The position numbers and the translations under genes were made by a program. From JAFGRU01 sp016934985 (lineage in GTDB: Bacteria; Desulfobacterota; Desulfuromonadia; Desulfuromonadales; JAAYDE01): DNA of 64,000 nt. The notes beneath the pieces were generated by a model. The model was not told the DNA's origin. It was given only the letters and a program-made list of their open reading frames with translations, and did not search any database. The stretch is from positions 248,001-312,000 of the forward strand of contig CAXXJQ010000002.1 of assembly GCA_963665045.2 (NCBI GenBank), read 5' to 3'. Below, piece by piece: positions 57,609 through 64,000 of this stretch. The number at the start of each line of letters is the position of its first letter. The stretch's first letter is position 1.

Positions 57609-58900
57609 TTCAAATTAAATAAAAAGGTCGCTCCTTTGCCCGGTTCACTTTCGGCCCAGATATGTCCGCCGTGGCGCCTGACGATCCGTTCCACCGTGGC
57701 CAGCCCTATTCCAAAACCCTCAACGTCCTTTCCGGGATGCCGCTGGAACGGAAGAAACAGCTTGTCAGCAAAGGCCATTTCGAAACCCGGCCCGTTGTCC
57801 CGGACAAAATAAGCAGGTTTTCCTTCAACCACCATTTCAGCGAACTCAATAACCGTTCCCTCCCGATTGTCGGAATATTTCCATGCGTTGCCGATGAGGT
57901 TATCAAGAACCACCCACAACAGTTCTGGATCGCCCTCTGCTACCGTCCCTGGAGCAATTACGAATGTGACCCGGTTCTCCGGGAAAACCAGGACCAGTTC
58001 CGAAACTACCGATTTCGCAATTGCGCTCAAATCAACCTTTTCCCAATGCATTTCGCCGTGCAGGACACATGAAAACCTGAGCAGGCCATCGATGAGCCGT
58101 TCCATACGCAGGGTGCTTTCATATATTTCCCGAATGTAACCTTGGCATTGCTCTTCGAGTTTGTTGCCGAACATTGCCTGGATCACCTGGCAATAGCCGT
58201 TGATGGCGGCCACCGGCGTGCGCAGGTCGTGGGAAACGCTATAGTTAAATGCCTCCAGCTCGATAATCGCGTTTTTAAGTTCGACAGCGTCGGCGGCCAG
58301 GTCGGCGTTCAGAATTTGGATTTTCTCTTCCATCTGTCTGCGTTCGGAAATATCTGTGATCGCGATGCGGCACTCTTGCCCGGATTTGCAGGCCAAGGCC
58401 TCGATCTGAACAAAAAGCGGGGGCTTTCCCTCGTTCGTGAGCGCCGTCTCGCAGGACGCCTTGGCCTGGGTGGCAAAAACCTTTCCAAGAAATTCAAAGA
58501 AAGTTGGACGGGAGTCAGCCGGCACAAACAGCCCGAAGCGCTGGCCGAGCAGCTTAGAACGCTCGGTACCGAGGAGGCTCGCGCCGCCAAGGTTCGCTGC
58601 AGTGATGATCCCATTACGGTCGAGGGTCAGGTAACCAACCGGGGCGAAATCGTACAGGTCGGTGTATCTGTCCAAGGCCGTCTCCAACTCTTCCTTGGCC
58701 TGGCGCAACTCTTCATTCTGCATCTCCAGCTCGATCTGGTGTACTTGCAGTTCGTGAAACAGCCGCTGCGACTCTGTCTCATCAGAAGGGACGTGAACCA
58801 TAGCGGACTTCGCACGCAACCGATCTTCTGCACGGCGGCGCAGTGCAGTGGTTGCTTGCGGGTTTTTGTTCCGGTCATTACCCCTTGGGCCTTTCTTCAT
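57596..58900 (-). CDS. PAS-domain sensor histidine kinase
   Basis: 434 residues, soluble. N-terminal charged region, a coiled coil (FHELQVHQIELEMQNEELRQAKEELETALDRYTDLYDF) leading into a PAS domain (FAPVGYLTLDRNGIITAANLGGASLLG), then HisKA (EAFNYSVSHDLRTPVAAINGYCQ, phospho-histidine in SHDLRTP) and HATPase with LDNLIGNAWKYSDNR, VRDNGPGFE and EGFGIGLATVERIVRRHGG. No response regulator adjacent. ATG 58900 used; TTG 58909 is an alternative. The last residues and the stop come from a MITE. Likely operon with the B12-radical SAM gene, 24 bases upstream. Confidence 0.9.
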   Translation of the reverse strand: MKKGPRGNDRNKNPQATTALRRRAEDRLRAKSAMVHVPSDETESQRLFHELQVHQIELEMQNEELRQAKEELETALDRYTDLYDFAPVGYLTLDRNGIITAANLGGASLLGTERSKLLGQRFGLFVPADSRPTFFEFLGKVFATQAKASCETALTNEGKPPLFVQIEALACKSGQECRIAITDISERRQMEEKIQILNADLAADAVELKNAIIELEAFNYSVSHDLRTPVAAINGYCQVIQAMFGNKLEEQCQGYIREIYESTLRMERLIDGLLRFSCVLHGEMHWEKVDLSAIAKSVVSELVLVFPENRVTFVIAPGTVAEGDPELLWVVLDNLIGNAWKYSDNREGTVIEFAEMVVEGKPAYFVRDNGPGFEMAFADKLFLPFQRHPGKDVEGFGIGLATVERIVRRHGGHIWAESEPGKGATFLFNLNLDS

Positions 58901-58924
58901 ATGCTTCAAGCATCACCTTTCTTT

Positions 58925-60430
58925 TCATTCCACATCGAACATTCCGTCCTCCCGGATTTTTTCCGCGACCTTCCTGAAGTGAAACCCGTAGACGGCATAA
59001 GTTATGGCCAGCGGAAACAGGCGCGGTTTTCTCATTAGCGACCAGAGGAAGAGCTTCCAGAAGTGGACCCGCTCCCTGCCGATGACACCGAGTAACAGAA
59101 TCGACTTGAAAAGCGCCCCGATGTGTCCCTGCTGCAAATGGAACCGTCCCTGGGGCCGCGGCCGGTAGACTCGAAAGAGTTTGATCACCCGTTGATAGTA
59201 CTGCTTGGGGGCATAGATGGTGTCGAGAATCCTCTGGTAGCCGGCGATGAGAGACTCTGGTTTCATACGGGGTACAAAATTGAGGTCTACTGCGGTGTTG
59301 TCGCCGGAAGAGTCCTTCAGCAACCGGCCTTCCTGCTCCAGGCGCTGATAGAGCCTGGTACCGCGCATGGCAGAGAGTAACCCGACCATGGCGGTAACGA
59401 TTCCGCTCTCCTGGATGAAACGGATCTGGCTGTCGAAAATGGTTTCCGGATCGCTGTCGAAACCGACGATGAAGCCGCCATTAACCTGGAGTCCGGCCCG
59501 CTGGATGCGCTTGACGGAGGCGAGCAGGTCGCGGTTCTTGTTCTGCACTTTTCCGCACTTGGCCAGGCTATCCTCGTGCGGCGTCTCGATGCCGATAAAG
59601 ACCTCCTCGAACCCGGCGCGGACCATCAAGTCCAGGAGTTGCGGATCATCAGCGAGGTCGATGGACGCTTCAGTGTAGAAATAGAAGGGATAATCCCTGT
59701 CCGCCATCCAGTCGATGAGAGGGGGAAGAATTTCGCGCTTCAGGCGGGGCTTGTCACCGATGAAGTTGTCGTCGACGAAAAAGACCGCGCCCCGCCAGCC
59801 ATACACATAAAGGCTCTCCAGCTCGGCGAGGATCTGCGCCGGGTTCTTGCTGCGGGGCTTGCGGCCGAACAGCGTGGTAATGTCGCAAAACTCGCAGTCA
59901 TAGGGGCAACCCCGCCCGTACTGGATATTCATGGCGGCGTAATCTTTCTTCTCCACCAGACCCCAGAGGGGGATGGGTGTTTCCTTGAGTTGCGCCCAGC
60001 CGTCCGAAGTGTACACGCGCCGGGGAGCGCCGCGCCGCAGGTCTTCCAGAAACAATGGCAGGGTGATTTCCCCTTCTCCCAGCACCAGGTGATTGACCCC
60101 GGGGAAATCGTCATTGCACGAGGTGAACAGGGGACCGCCGGCGACCGTCTTGATCCCCAGGCGTCGGCAACGGTCGATGACCTCCTGCGCCGACTGCCGC
60201 TGTACGGTCATGGCGCTGATGAAGACGTAATCGGCCCACCTCAGGTCCTTGTCGGCAAGAGGATCAACGTTTATGTCGACCAGTCGTTTTTCCCATGTCT
60301 CAGGAAGCATCGCCGCCACGGTCAAAAGCCCCAGCGGCGGGAAACTCGCCTTCCGGTTGATGAACTTCATGGCGTGCCGAAAACTCCAGAAGGTATCGGG
60401 ATAGCGGGGATAAACAAGAAGAATTTTCAT
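58925..60430 (-). CDS. B12-binding radical SAM protein (HpnP/BchE-like, with DUF4070-type C-terminus)
   Basis: 501 residues from ATG 60430, chosen for GGGAGGG upstream and the standard start MKILLVYPRYPDTFWSFRHAMKF; a longer frame to 60535 overlaps the BON gene. Residues about 1-150 form the cobalamin-binding domain. The radical SAM cluster motif is GCPYDCEFCD, and GRKPRSKNPAQILAELE follows. The C-terminal quarter matches the DUF4070 region of HpnP-type enzymes. Such proteins methylate or rearrange lipids, tetrapyrroles or other substrates (HpnP makes 2-methylhopanoids). Substrate here unknown; the envelope-stress context suggests a lipid. 24 bases before the kinase start. Confidence 0.85.
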   Translation of the reverse strand: MKILLVYPRYPDTFWSFRHAMKFINRKASFPPLGLLTVAAMLPETWEKRLVDINVDPLADKDLRWADYVFISAMTVQRQSAQEVIDRCRRLGIKTVAGGPLFTSCNDDFPGVNHLVLGEGEITLPLFLEDLRRGAPRRVYTSDGWAQLKETPIPLWGLVEKKDYAAMNIQYGRGCPYDCEFCDITTLFGRKPRSKNPAQILAELESLYVYGWRGAVFFVDDNFIGDKPRLKREILPPLIDWMADRDYPFYFYTEASIDLADDPQLLDLMVRAGFEEVFIGIETPHEDSLAKCGKVQNKNRDLLASVKRIQRAGLQVNGGFIVGFDSDPETIFDSQIRFIQESGIVTAMVGLLSAMRGTRLYQRLEQEGRLLKDSSGDNTAVDLNFVPRMKPESLIAGYQRILDTIYAPKQYYQRVIKLFRVYRPRPQGRFHLQQGHIGALFKSILLLGVIGRERVHFWKLFLWSLMRKPRLFPLAITYAVYGFHFRKVAEKIREDGMFDVE

Positions 60431-60524
60431 TGGAGCCCTCCCGTCGTGCTGAACGACGGACCGAGTGGCCACTCTTGTCAAGGGTGAGCTCTCGGCCCCC
60501 AAGTCCGACAGACTCACAGCACCG

Positions 60525-60839
60525 CTATTTGACAATCAGGTCGTTTTTCACCGAAACGACCCCCTCAACACTGCGAGCTACTTCACCTGCCTTTTTGACG
60601 CTCTGCGCCGAATCGACAAAACCGCTTAACTGCACTTCCCCTTTGTAGGACTCGACTTCGATCTGCATACTTTTAAGGGTTGGTTCGTTAAAGATGGCCG
60701 TTTTCACCTTGGTTGTGATGACGGAGTTGTCGAAATACTGGCCGGTACTTTCGTGTTTACTGGTGGAAGCACACCCCATGAATGCGGCAGCCAAGACCAA
60801 ACAAGCCAGAAAAGTTATGATGCGATTTTTCTTTAACAT
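60525..60839 (-). CDS. BON-domain lipoprotein
   Basis: 104 residues. Signal peptide with lipobox FMGC (cysteine at residue 23), then one BON domain (FDNSVITTKVKTAIFNEPTLKSMQIEVESYKGEVQLSGFVDSAQSVKKAGEVARSVEGVVSVKNDLIV). BON proteins (OsmY, Kbp types) bind membranes or other ligands and are often osmotically induced. Ribosome site GGAGA about 6 bases before ATG 60839. 94 bases upstream of the radical SAM gene, no terminator seen between them. Confidence 0.9.
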   Translation of the reverse strand: MLKKNRIITFLACLVLAAAFMGCASTSKHESTGQYFDNSVITTKVKTAIFNEPTLKSMQIEVESYKGEVQLSGFVDSAQSVKKAGEVARSVEGVVSVKNDLIVK

Positions 60840-60947
60840 GATGTGTTCTCCTTTAGGTCTGAGGCCATTGATTTTGTTTCCGGAACACTCGGTTTATCTT
60901 GTTACCGTATAACACCTTTTTCATGCCAATTTTAATCTAGCCGGCTG

Positions 60948-61271
60948 TCATTGCGCCCGCGCCTCTATCAGCACCTCCGTTCCCGCAGTGGCGGCGATCG
61001 TGTTGAACCTGATGTCCGGCTCACTGTCGAGAAGGTTCATTACTCCGATCAGAACACTGAAATGGCTGGATCGCAGATGGGTGTTCAAGTCTTCCCTGTT
61101 CTCCCATTGCTCCTGGAATAAAAGAATATTTTCAGCCTCAATATCCACGTAGCAATTACAGCTTATACAGCCAGGTTCGCTCCGGATCTCACCGAGCATG
61201 GCTTTAAAGGTTTGAAGAATCTCTGCCCGCTTTTCGGACGGCATCGTTACCATGATTACGGTTTCAATCAT
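60948..61271 (-). CDS. ABM (antibiotic biosynthesis monooxygenase) domain protein
   Basis: 107 residues, one YgiN/ABM dimeric alpha/beta-barrel domain: VIMVTMPSEKRAEILQTFKAMLGEIRSEPGCISCNCYVDIEAENILLFQEQWENREDLNTHLRSSHFSVLIGVM. The conserved W of the EQWENREDLNTHLRS motif and the SSHF histidine are present. Members include quinol monooxygenases and heme-degrading proteins; function cannot be told. Likely in the small-protein run upstream of the BON gene. Confidence 0.82.
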   Translation of the reverse strand: MIETVIMVTMPSEKRAEILQTFKAMLGEIRSEPGCISCNCYVDIEAENILLFQEQWENREDLNTHLRSSHFSVLIGVMNLLDSEPDIRFNTIAATAGTEVLIEARAQ

Positions 61272-61294
61272 GAGGCAGCACCTTCAGCCCTGAA

Positions 61295-61462
61295 TTAATA
61301 GATGATAAAAATGAATTTTTCTTGGTCACTCTGCGATCTATTAAACCATCTCGGTTGTATGTTCATAACCATCTTGTTGTGTAAAAAGGAAGTACAGTCT
61401 ATTGCTCGAAAATCTTTATCAATTTCTTCATATAATTTAATCTTCAAAAATATATCAGGCAT
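61295..61462 (-). CDS. Possible small ORF upstream of the ABM gene
   Basis: 55 residues from ATG 61462 (MPDIFLKIKLYEEIDKDFRAIDCTSFLH) with GGGAG about 9 bases upstream. Unrecognised and more AT-rich than its neighbours. It could be a real small protein or a chance frame. Confidence 0.25.
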   Translation of the reverse strand: MPDIFLKIKLYEEIDKDFRAIDCTSFLHNKMVMNIQPRWFNRSQSDQEKFIFIIY

Positions 61463-61493
61463 TTTCTTTACTCCCTTTGGAAACAAGAAAAAA

Positions 61494-61700
61494 CTAATAG
61501 GACCACTTCCCCACATCCATCATAGAAAAGGAACTGAAACTGAAAATTCCAAAAACTTGCAGGAGCCACAAAACTACGACAATGATAACAACAACATTCA
61601 AAATCGACTTTATGGATCCCGCCATCGGGATGAATCGGTTGACTAGCCAGAGAAGCACACCGACCACGATGAGGACTATGACCAAATGAAGTAACGGCAC
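61494..61700 (-). CDS. Thivi_2564-like small membrane protein
   Basis: 68 residues from GTG 61700, which gives the family-typical start PLLHLVIVLIVVGVLLWLVNRFIPM and places GGAGG about 10 bases upstream; a GTG four codons earlier is possible. Two hydrophobic helices (residues about 3-22 and 32-50) joined by NRFIPMAGSIKSILN. The role is unknown; such proteins recur in stress clusters. It follows DUF3309 after 51 bases and probably shares its sigma-54 promoter. Confidence 0.75.
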   Translation of the reverse strand: MPLLHLVIVLIVVGVLLWLVNRFIPMAGSIKSILNVVVIIVVVLWLLQVFGIFSFSSFSMMDVGKWSY

Positions 61701-61751
61701 AGGGTAATTCACCTCCTCCCTTCAACGGATGATAACAAAAACCTCGGTCAT

Positions 61752-61907
61752 CTAAAGCCGGCCCAAAAGCAACAGGATGAGGAGAATGAAAAGGATCAAA
61801 CCAAGCCCGCCACTCGGGTAGTAACCCCACTTTCGGCTGTGAGGCCAAGTTGGCAGGACACCCAGCAACAGCAAAACTACGACAATGATCAAAATCGTCC
61901 CTAACAT
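61752..61907 (-). CDS. DUF3309 small membrane protein
   Basis: 51 residues from ATG 61907 (MLGTILIIVVVLLLLGVLPTWPHSRKWGYYPSGGLGLILFILLILLLLGRL). Two hydrophobic helices flank the conserved PTWPHSRKWGYYPSGG loop, the family hallmark. An in-frame start ten codons upstream is less likely; AAAGGA lies 8 bases before 61907. Function unknown; often found with CsbD and BON genes. It has its own sigma-54 promoter module 123-136 bases upstream. Confidence 0.85.
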   Translation of the reverse strand: MLGTILIIVVVLLLLGVLPTWPHSRKWGYYPSGGLGLILFILLILLLLGRL

Positions 61908-62029
61908 ACTGTTTTTCCTTTCATCTTTAAGCGACACGATTTCGCCCTAGTTCAGCTGCCCCCTTTGAATAACCACGTTGCTTTGCGGAAAACAAGGCCA
62001 TGTTCATAATCATTCTAAAAAAGTAAATC

Positions 62030-62043
62030 GCAACGAACGTGCC
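62030..62043 (-). promoter_or_regulatory. Sigma-54 promoter of the DUF3309 unit
   Basis: On the minus strand GGCACGTTCGTTGC, i.e. a -24 GG and a -12 GC with exactly ten bases between, within CGGCACG-N4-TTGCG. It matches 12 or more positions of the -24/-12 consensus. About 120 bases before the DUF3309 start. Confidence 0.8.
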
Positions 62044-62139
62044 GGAGGTGATCAGTGGGTGCATGGAGTTCAAGGTCATAATTTTACAAGTGAAAATTGA
62101 AAGTAAAGGGCGGGGCAAAGAAAAATCCGTCAGCGGCAG

Positions 62140-62173
62140 CCGTCATATTTAACATAACTGCAATATATGACGG
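62140..62173. promoter_or_regulatory. Upstream inverted repeat (activator site) of the DUF3309 promoter
   Basis: CCGTCATAT (62140-62148) and ATATGACGG (62165-62173). Centre about 114 bases upstream of the -24 element, the normal range for an enhancer site. Same half-sites as the longer palindrome at 62757-62812. Confidence 0.7.
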
Positions 62174-62372
62174 ACAGTGTGGCAGGGCCTGCTATTTATC
62201 TCACCAGCCAGCGTCTTTTTATCAAAAAACCGGAAAGATAAAATGACGGCAATTAACAAAGTTCGAAGGGTGAACACTGTCCCTGCATAAATATTTCTAC
62301 CCGGCCACATCTTTCCAAACCGACGTAACCGCTGCTTTCCTGATTTTCCATGAGCCTATCTTCGCTGCGAAA

Positions 62373-62561
62373 TTACTCTCCCAGAACCTTCTTGACCTTA
62401 CCGATCTTTTTCTGGGTTTTTCCGGCAATTTTTTCATCGATACCTTCAGCTTCCAGCTTTGAATTGTCGCTCAGTTTCCCAGCGACCTCCTTGGCTTTTC
62501 CCTTAACTTCATGAAAAGTTCCTTCAGCCTTGTCCTGGATACTCGATTTCATTGTAGCCAC
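62373..62561 (-). CDS. CsbD-like stress protein
   Basis: 62 residues, charged, one CsbD domain: SIQDKAEGTFHEVKGKAKEVAGKLSDNSKLEAEGIDEKIAGKTQKKIGKVKKVLG. General stress proteins of this family are induced by sigma-B or osmotic stress elsewhere; the molecular role is unknown. GAGGTGG lies 5 bases before ATG 62561; ATG three codons later is also possible. Its own sigma-54 promoter and palindrome lie upstream. Confidence 0.88.
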   Translation of the reverse strand: MATMKSSIQDKAEGTFHEVKGKAKEVAGKLSDNSKLEAEGIDEKIAGKTQKKIGKVKKVLGE

Positions 62562-62656
62562 CTCTCAGTTTTGAGTTGATCTGCCTGTTGAATAACAACC
62601 ATTCAACTTTCGCAGAAAGCACGATAGTTTTTATGCTCCATCAAGATAGGGAAAGC

Positions 62657-62670
62657 GCAACTAACGTGCC
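62657..62670 (-). promoter_or_regulatory. Sigma-54 promoter of csbD
   Basis: Minus strand GGCACGTTAGTTGC: GG and GC with ten bases between, flanks CGGCACG-N4-TTGCG. Almost identical to the promoter at 62030-62043. About 96 bases before the csbD start. Confidence 0.82.
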
Positions 62671-62756
62671 GGAGAAGGCCTGCTGATAATGGGAATGCAA
62701 GGGTTCGATTATACAGGTGAAAATGAAAGGAAGGAATGCGGGGTGAAGTAAAACCC

Positions 62757-62812
62757 GCCAACGTTATCCGTCATATTTAACATAATTGCTATATATGACG
62801 GATAACGTTGGC
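62757..62812. promoter_or_regulatory. Perfect 20-bp-arm palindrome, probable enhancer of the csbD promoter
   Basis: GCCAACGTTATCCGTCATAT (62757-62776) is the exact reverse complement of 62793-62812, spacer 16 bases. Centre about 114 bases upstream of the -24 element, the same geometry as the DUF3309 copy. It lies 58 bases past the stop of the sigma-54 activator gene. Confidence 0.78.
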
Positions 62813-62870
62813 TAAACGTTTGGCAACTTTTAAAAAGCGCATCAAGGTTTGAGTCTTACCTATTTCGTAT

Positions 62871-64000
62871 CTATTGACGGCGGATGCCGTATTTCCGCAT
62901 CCGGGCACGAAGGGTGCTGGGGTTGAGGCCCAGGATCACCGCTGCACCATTTTTCCCCTCGACGCGCCAGTTGGTTTTTTGAAGGACCTGGGAGATATGG
63001 TCCCGCTCCAGTTCGGAGAGGGCTTTGGTCTCTTGCGCATCCTGCTCCCCGGGCTTGAGGAGGGTCTCGAACTGGTCACTTACCTGGAGTATGGGTCCCT
63101 GGCTGGTGATGACCGCTCGTTCGATGACACTTTCCAGCTCCCGCACGTTGCCAGGCCATTGGTATTCCTGGAGGTTTTTCAGAGTTCCCTCAGCAACAGA
63201 TGCGATGTTCTTGCCCATTTTTTTGTTGAATTTGGCGACAAAATGGTTGACCAGCAACAGGATGTCGTCCTTGCGCTGCCGCAGTGGCGGAATAGTTATG
63301 GGAAAAACACTGAGGCGGTAAAAAAGGTCTTCGCGGAACCGGCCGGCGCTTATCTCTACCTCCAGCTTCCGGTTGCTGGCAGCGATGACTCGGACATTTA
63401 CCCTGCGGCTGTGGGGGCTGCCCAGGCGCTCGAATTCTCCGTCCTGAAGGACTCGAAGCAGTTTGACCTGCAACTCCAACGGCATCTCGCCGATCTCATC
63501 GAGAAAGATGGTACCGCCGTCAGCAAGCTCGAAGCGTCCCATCTGCGAGGCATGAGCACCGGTGAAGGCACCTTTTTCGCGCCCAAAGAGTTCGCTTTCG
63601 ATTAAGTTCGCAGGCAGCGCCGTGCAGTTGACAGTGATCATGGGCCGATCCCTGCGGGAACTGCGGCGGTGAATTTCGCGGGCCACCAAACCTTTGCCGG
63701 TACCGGTCTCGCCAAGCAGCAGAACCGTCGTATCCTGGGGCGCGACCTGATCAACCCGGAAGAAGACATACTCTATGGCATTACTTTGTCCTACGATATC
63801 GGGATGGTAGTCGTCCCCCCTGAGAAGTGCCTGCTGCAGATTGACGTTCTCCTCCTTGACCCGGACGCTCAACTCCTGGATTTTCTCAAGTGAAGCCTGA
63901 AGACTGGCTTCCGCCTTTTTATGCTCCTCAATTTCCTGCAAAAGTTCAGCGTTCGACCGGGCCAGCTCTGCAGTTCGCTCCCGGACGGTTGACTCAAGCT
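62871..64000 (-). CDS. Sigma-54-dependent transcriptional activator (N-terminus cut by window edge)
   Basis: At least 375 residues, open to the window end. The visible N-terminal part is a coiled coil (TVRERTAELARSNAELLQEIEEHKKAEASLQ) of the type that links a PAS or other sensor to the AAA+ domain, so a sensor domain probably lies beyond the window. AAA+ core: Walker A GETGTGKG, GAFTGAH (the sigma-54-binding loop), Walker B GGTIFLDEIGEMP, SNRKLEVEI and RLSVFPITIPPLRQRKDDI. The C-terminus has a Fis-type helix-turn-helix (AAVILGLNPSTLRARMRKYGI). No phosphoacceptor receiver seen so far. The adjacent palindromes and -24/-12 promoters are its likely targets. Confidence 0.93.
   Translation of the reverse strand, partial: LESTVRERTAELARSNAELLQEIEEHKKAEASLQASLEKIQELSVRVKEENVNLQQALLRGDDYHPDIVGQSNAIEYVFFRVDQVAPQDTTVLLLGETGTGKGLVAREIHRRSSRRDRPMITVNCTALPANLIESELFGREKGAFTGAHASQMGRFELADGGTIFLDEIGEMPLELQVKLLRVLQDGEFERLGSPHSRRVNVRVIAASNRKLEVEISAGRFREDLFYRLSVFPITIPPLRQRKDDILLLVNHFVAKFNKKMGKNIASVAEGTLKNLQEYQWPGNVRELESVIERAVITSQGPILQVSDQFETLLKPGEQDAQETKALSELERDHISQVLQKTNWRVEGKNGAAVILGLNPSTLRARMRKYGIRRQ

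Noticed and set aside
61927..62118. 63-codon frame upstream of DUF3309
   Set aside because: It runs through the sigma-54 promoter module, has no ribosome site and no domain.

Overview
The window reads like a chromosome segment from a Desulfuromonadales-type bacterium (Geobacter/Pelobacter/Desulfuromonas relatives, the former Deltaproteobacteria). This is inferred from a near-complete futalosine menaquinone locus with its UbiD/UbiA/UbiX-type genes, sigma-54 regulation, a decayed large transcriptional activator with a BTAD domain, periplasmic DNA ligase LigE and several intergenic repeat families. No rRNA, tRNA, CRISPR array or intact transposase was seen.

Layout. 0-10.1 kb: a truncated aconitase, cysteine synthase CysM, a PsiE-like membrane protein, an AraC-Ogt fusion, a RimB-RimK-M14 operon (ATP-grasp ligase, aspartic-protease-fold protein, zinc deacylase), a nitrilase and a YciI protein. 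10.5-19.3 kb: a TetR-controlled RND efflux operon (tetR-acrA-acrB-oprM) with a perfect 34-bp operator, then a stand-alone cNMP-binding protein and a PAS histidine kinase. 19.6-27.5 kb: housekeeping and orphan genes (UDG-like, DUF2520, LigE, EVE, MBL fold, hydroxyacid dehydrogenase) and the decayed BTAD regulator. 27.9-29.4 kb: two tandem secreted paralogues. 29.8-38.5 kb: the menaquinone locus ubiD-ubiA-ubiX-mqnE-mqnA-mqnC-mqnD-mqnB, peppered with four copies of a structured repeat. 40.7-49.6 kb: an ndvB-like cyclic beta-1,2-glucan synthase broken by many frameshifts. 49.6-64 kb: a co-directional minus-strand block with AsmA, TrkA/TrkH potassium uptake, cardiolipin synthase, a Na+/H+ antiporter, a coiled-coil protein, PAS kinase, B12-radical SAM enzyme, BON lipoprotein, ABM monooxygenase, DUF3309, CsbD and a sigma-54 activator. 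With ndvB this looks like an osmotic and envelope-stress island.

Most notable observations: (1) two near-identical sigma-54 promoter plus upstream-palindrome modules drive the small stress genes beside the sigma-54 activator; (2) a 161-bp MITE family occurs twice, each copy with terminal inverted repeats and a perfect 5-bp target duplication, and one copy has rewritten the stop codon of a histidine kinase; (3) four copies of a hairpin-rich repeat sit only between the mqn genes.

Caution: single-base frameshifts, several of them in homopolymer runs, break tetR, acrA, acrB, mqnE, an EamA gene, asmA and ndvB. Many may be sequencing errors rather than true pseudogenes.
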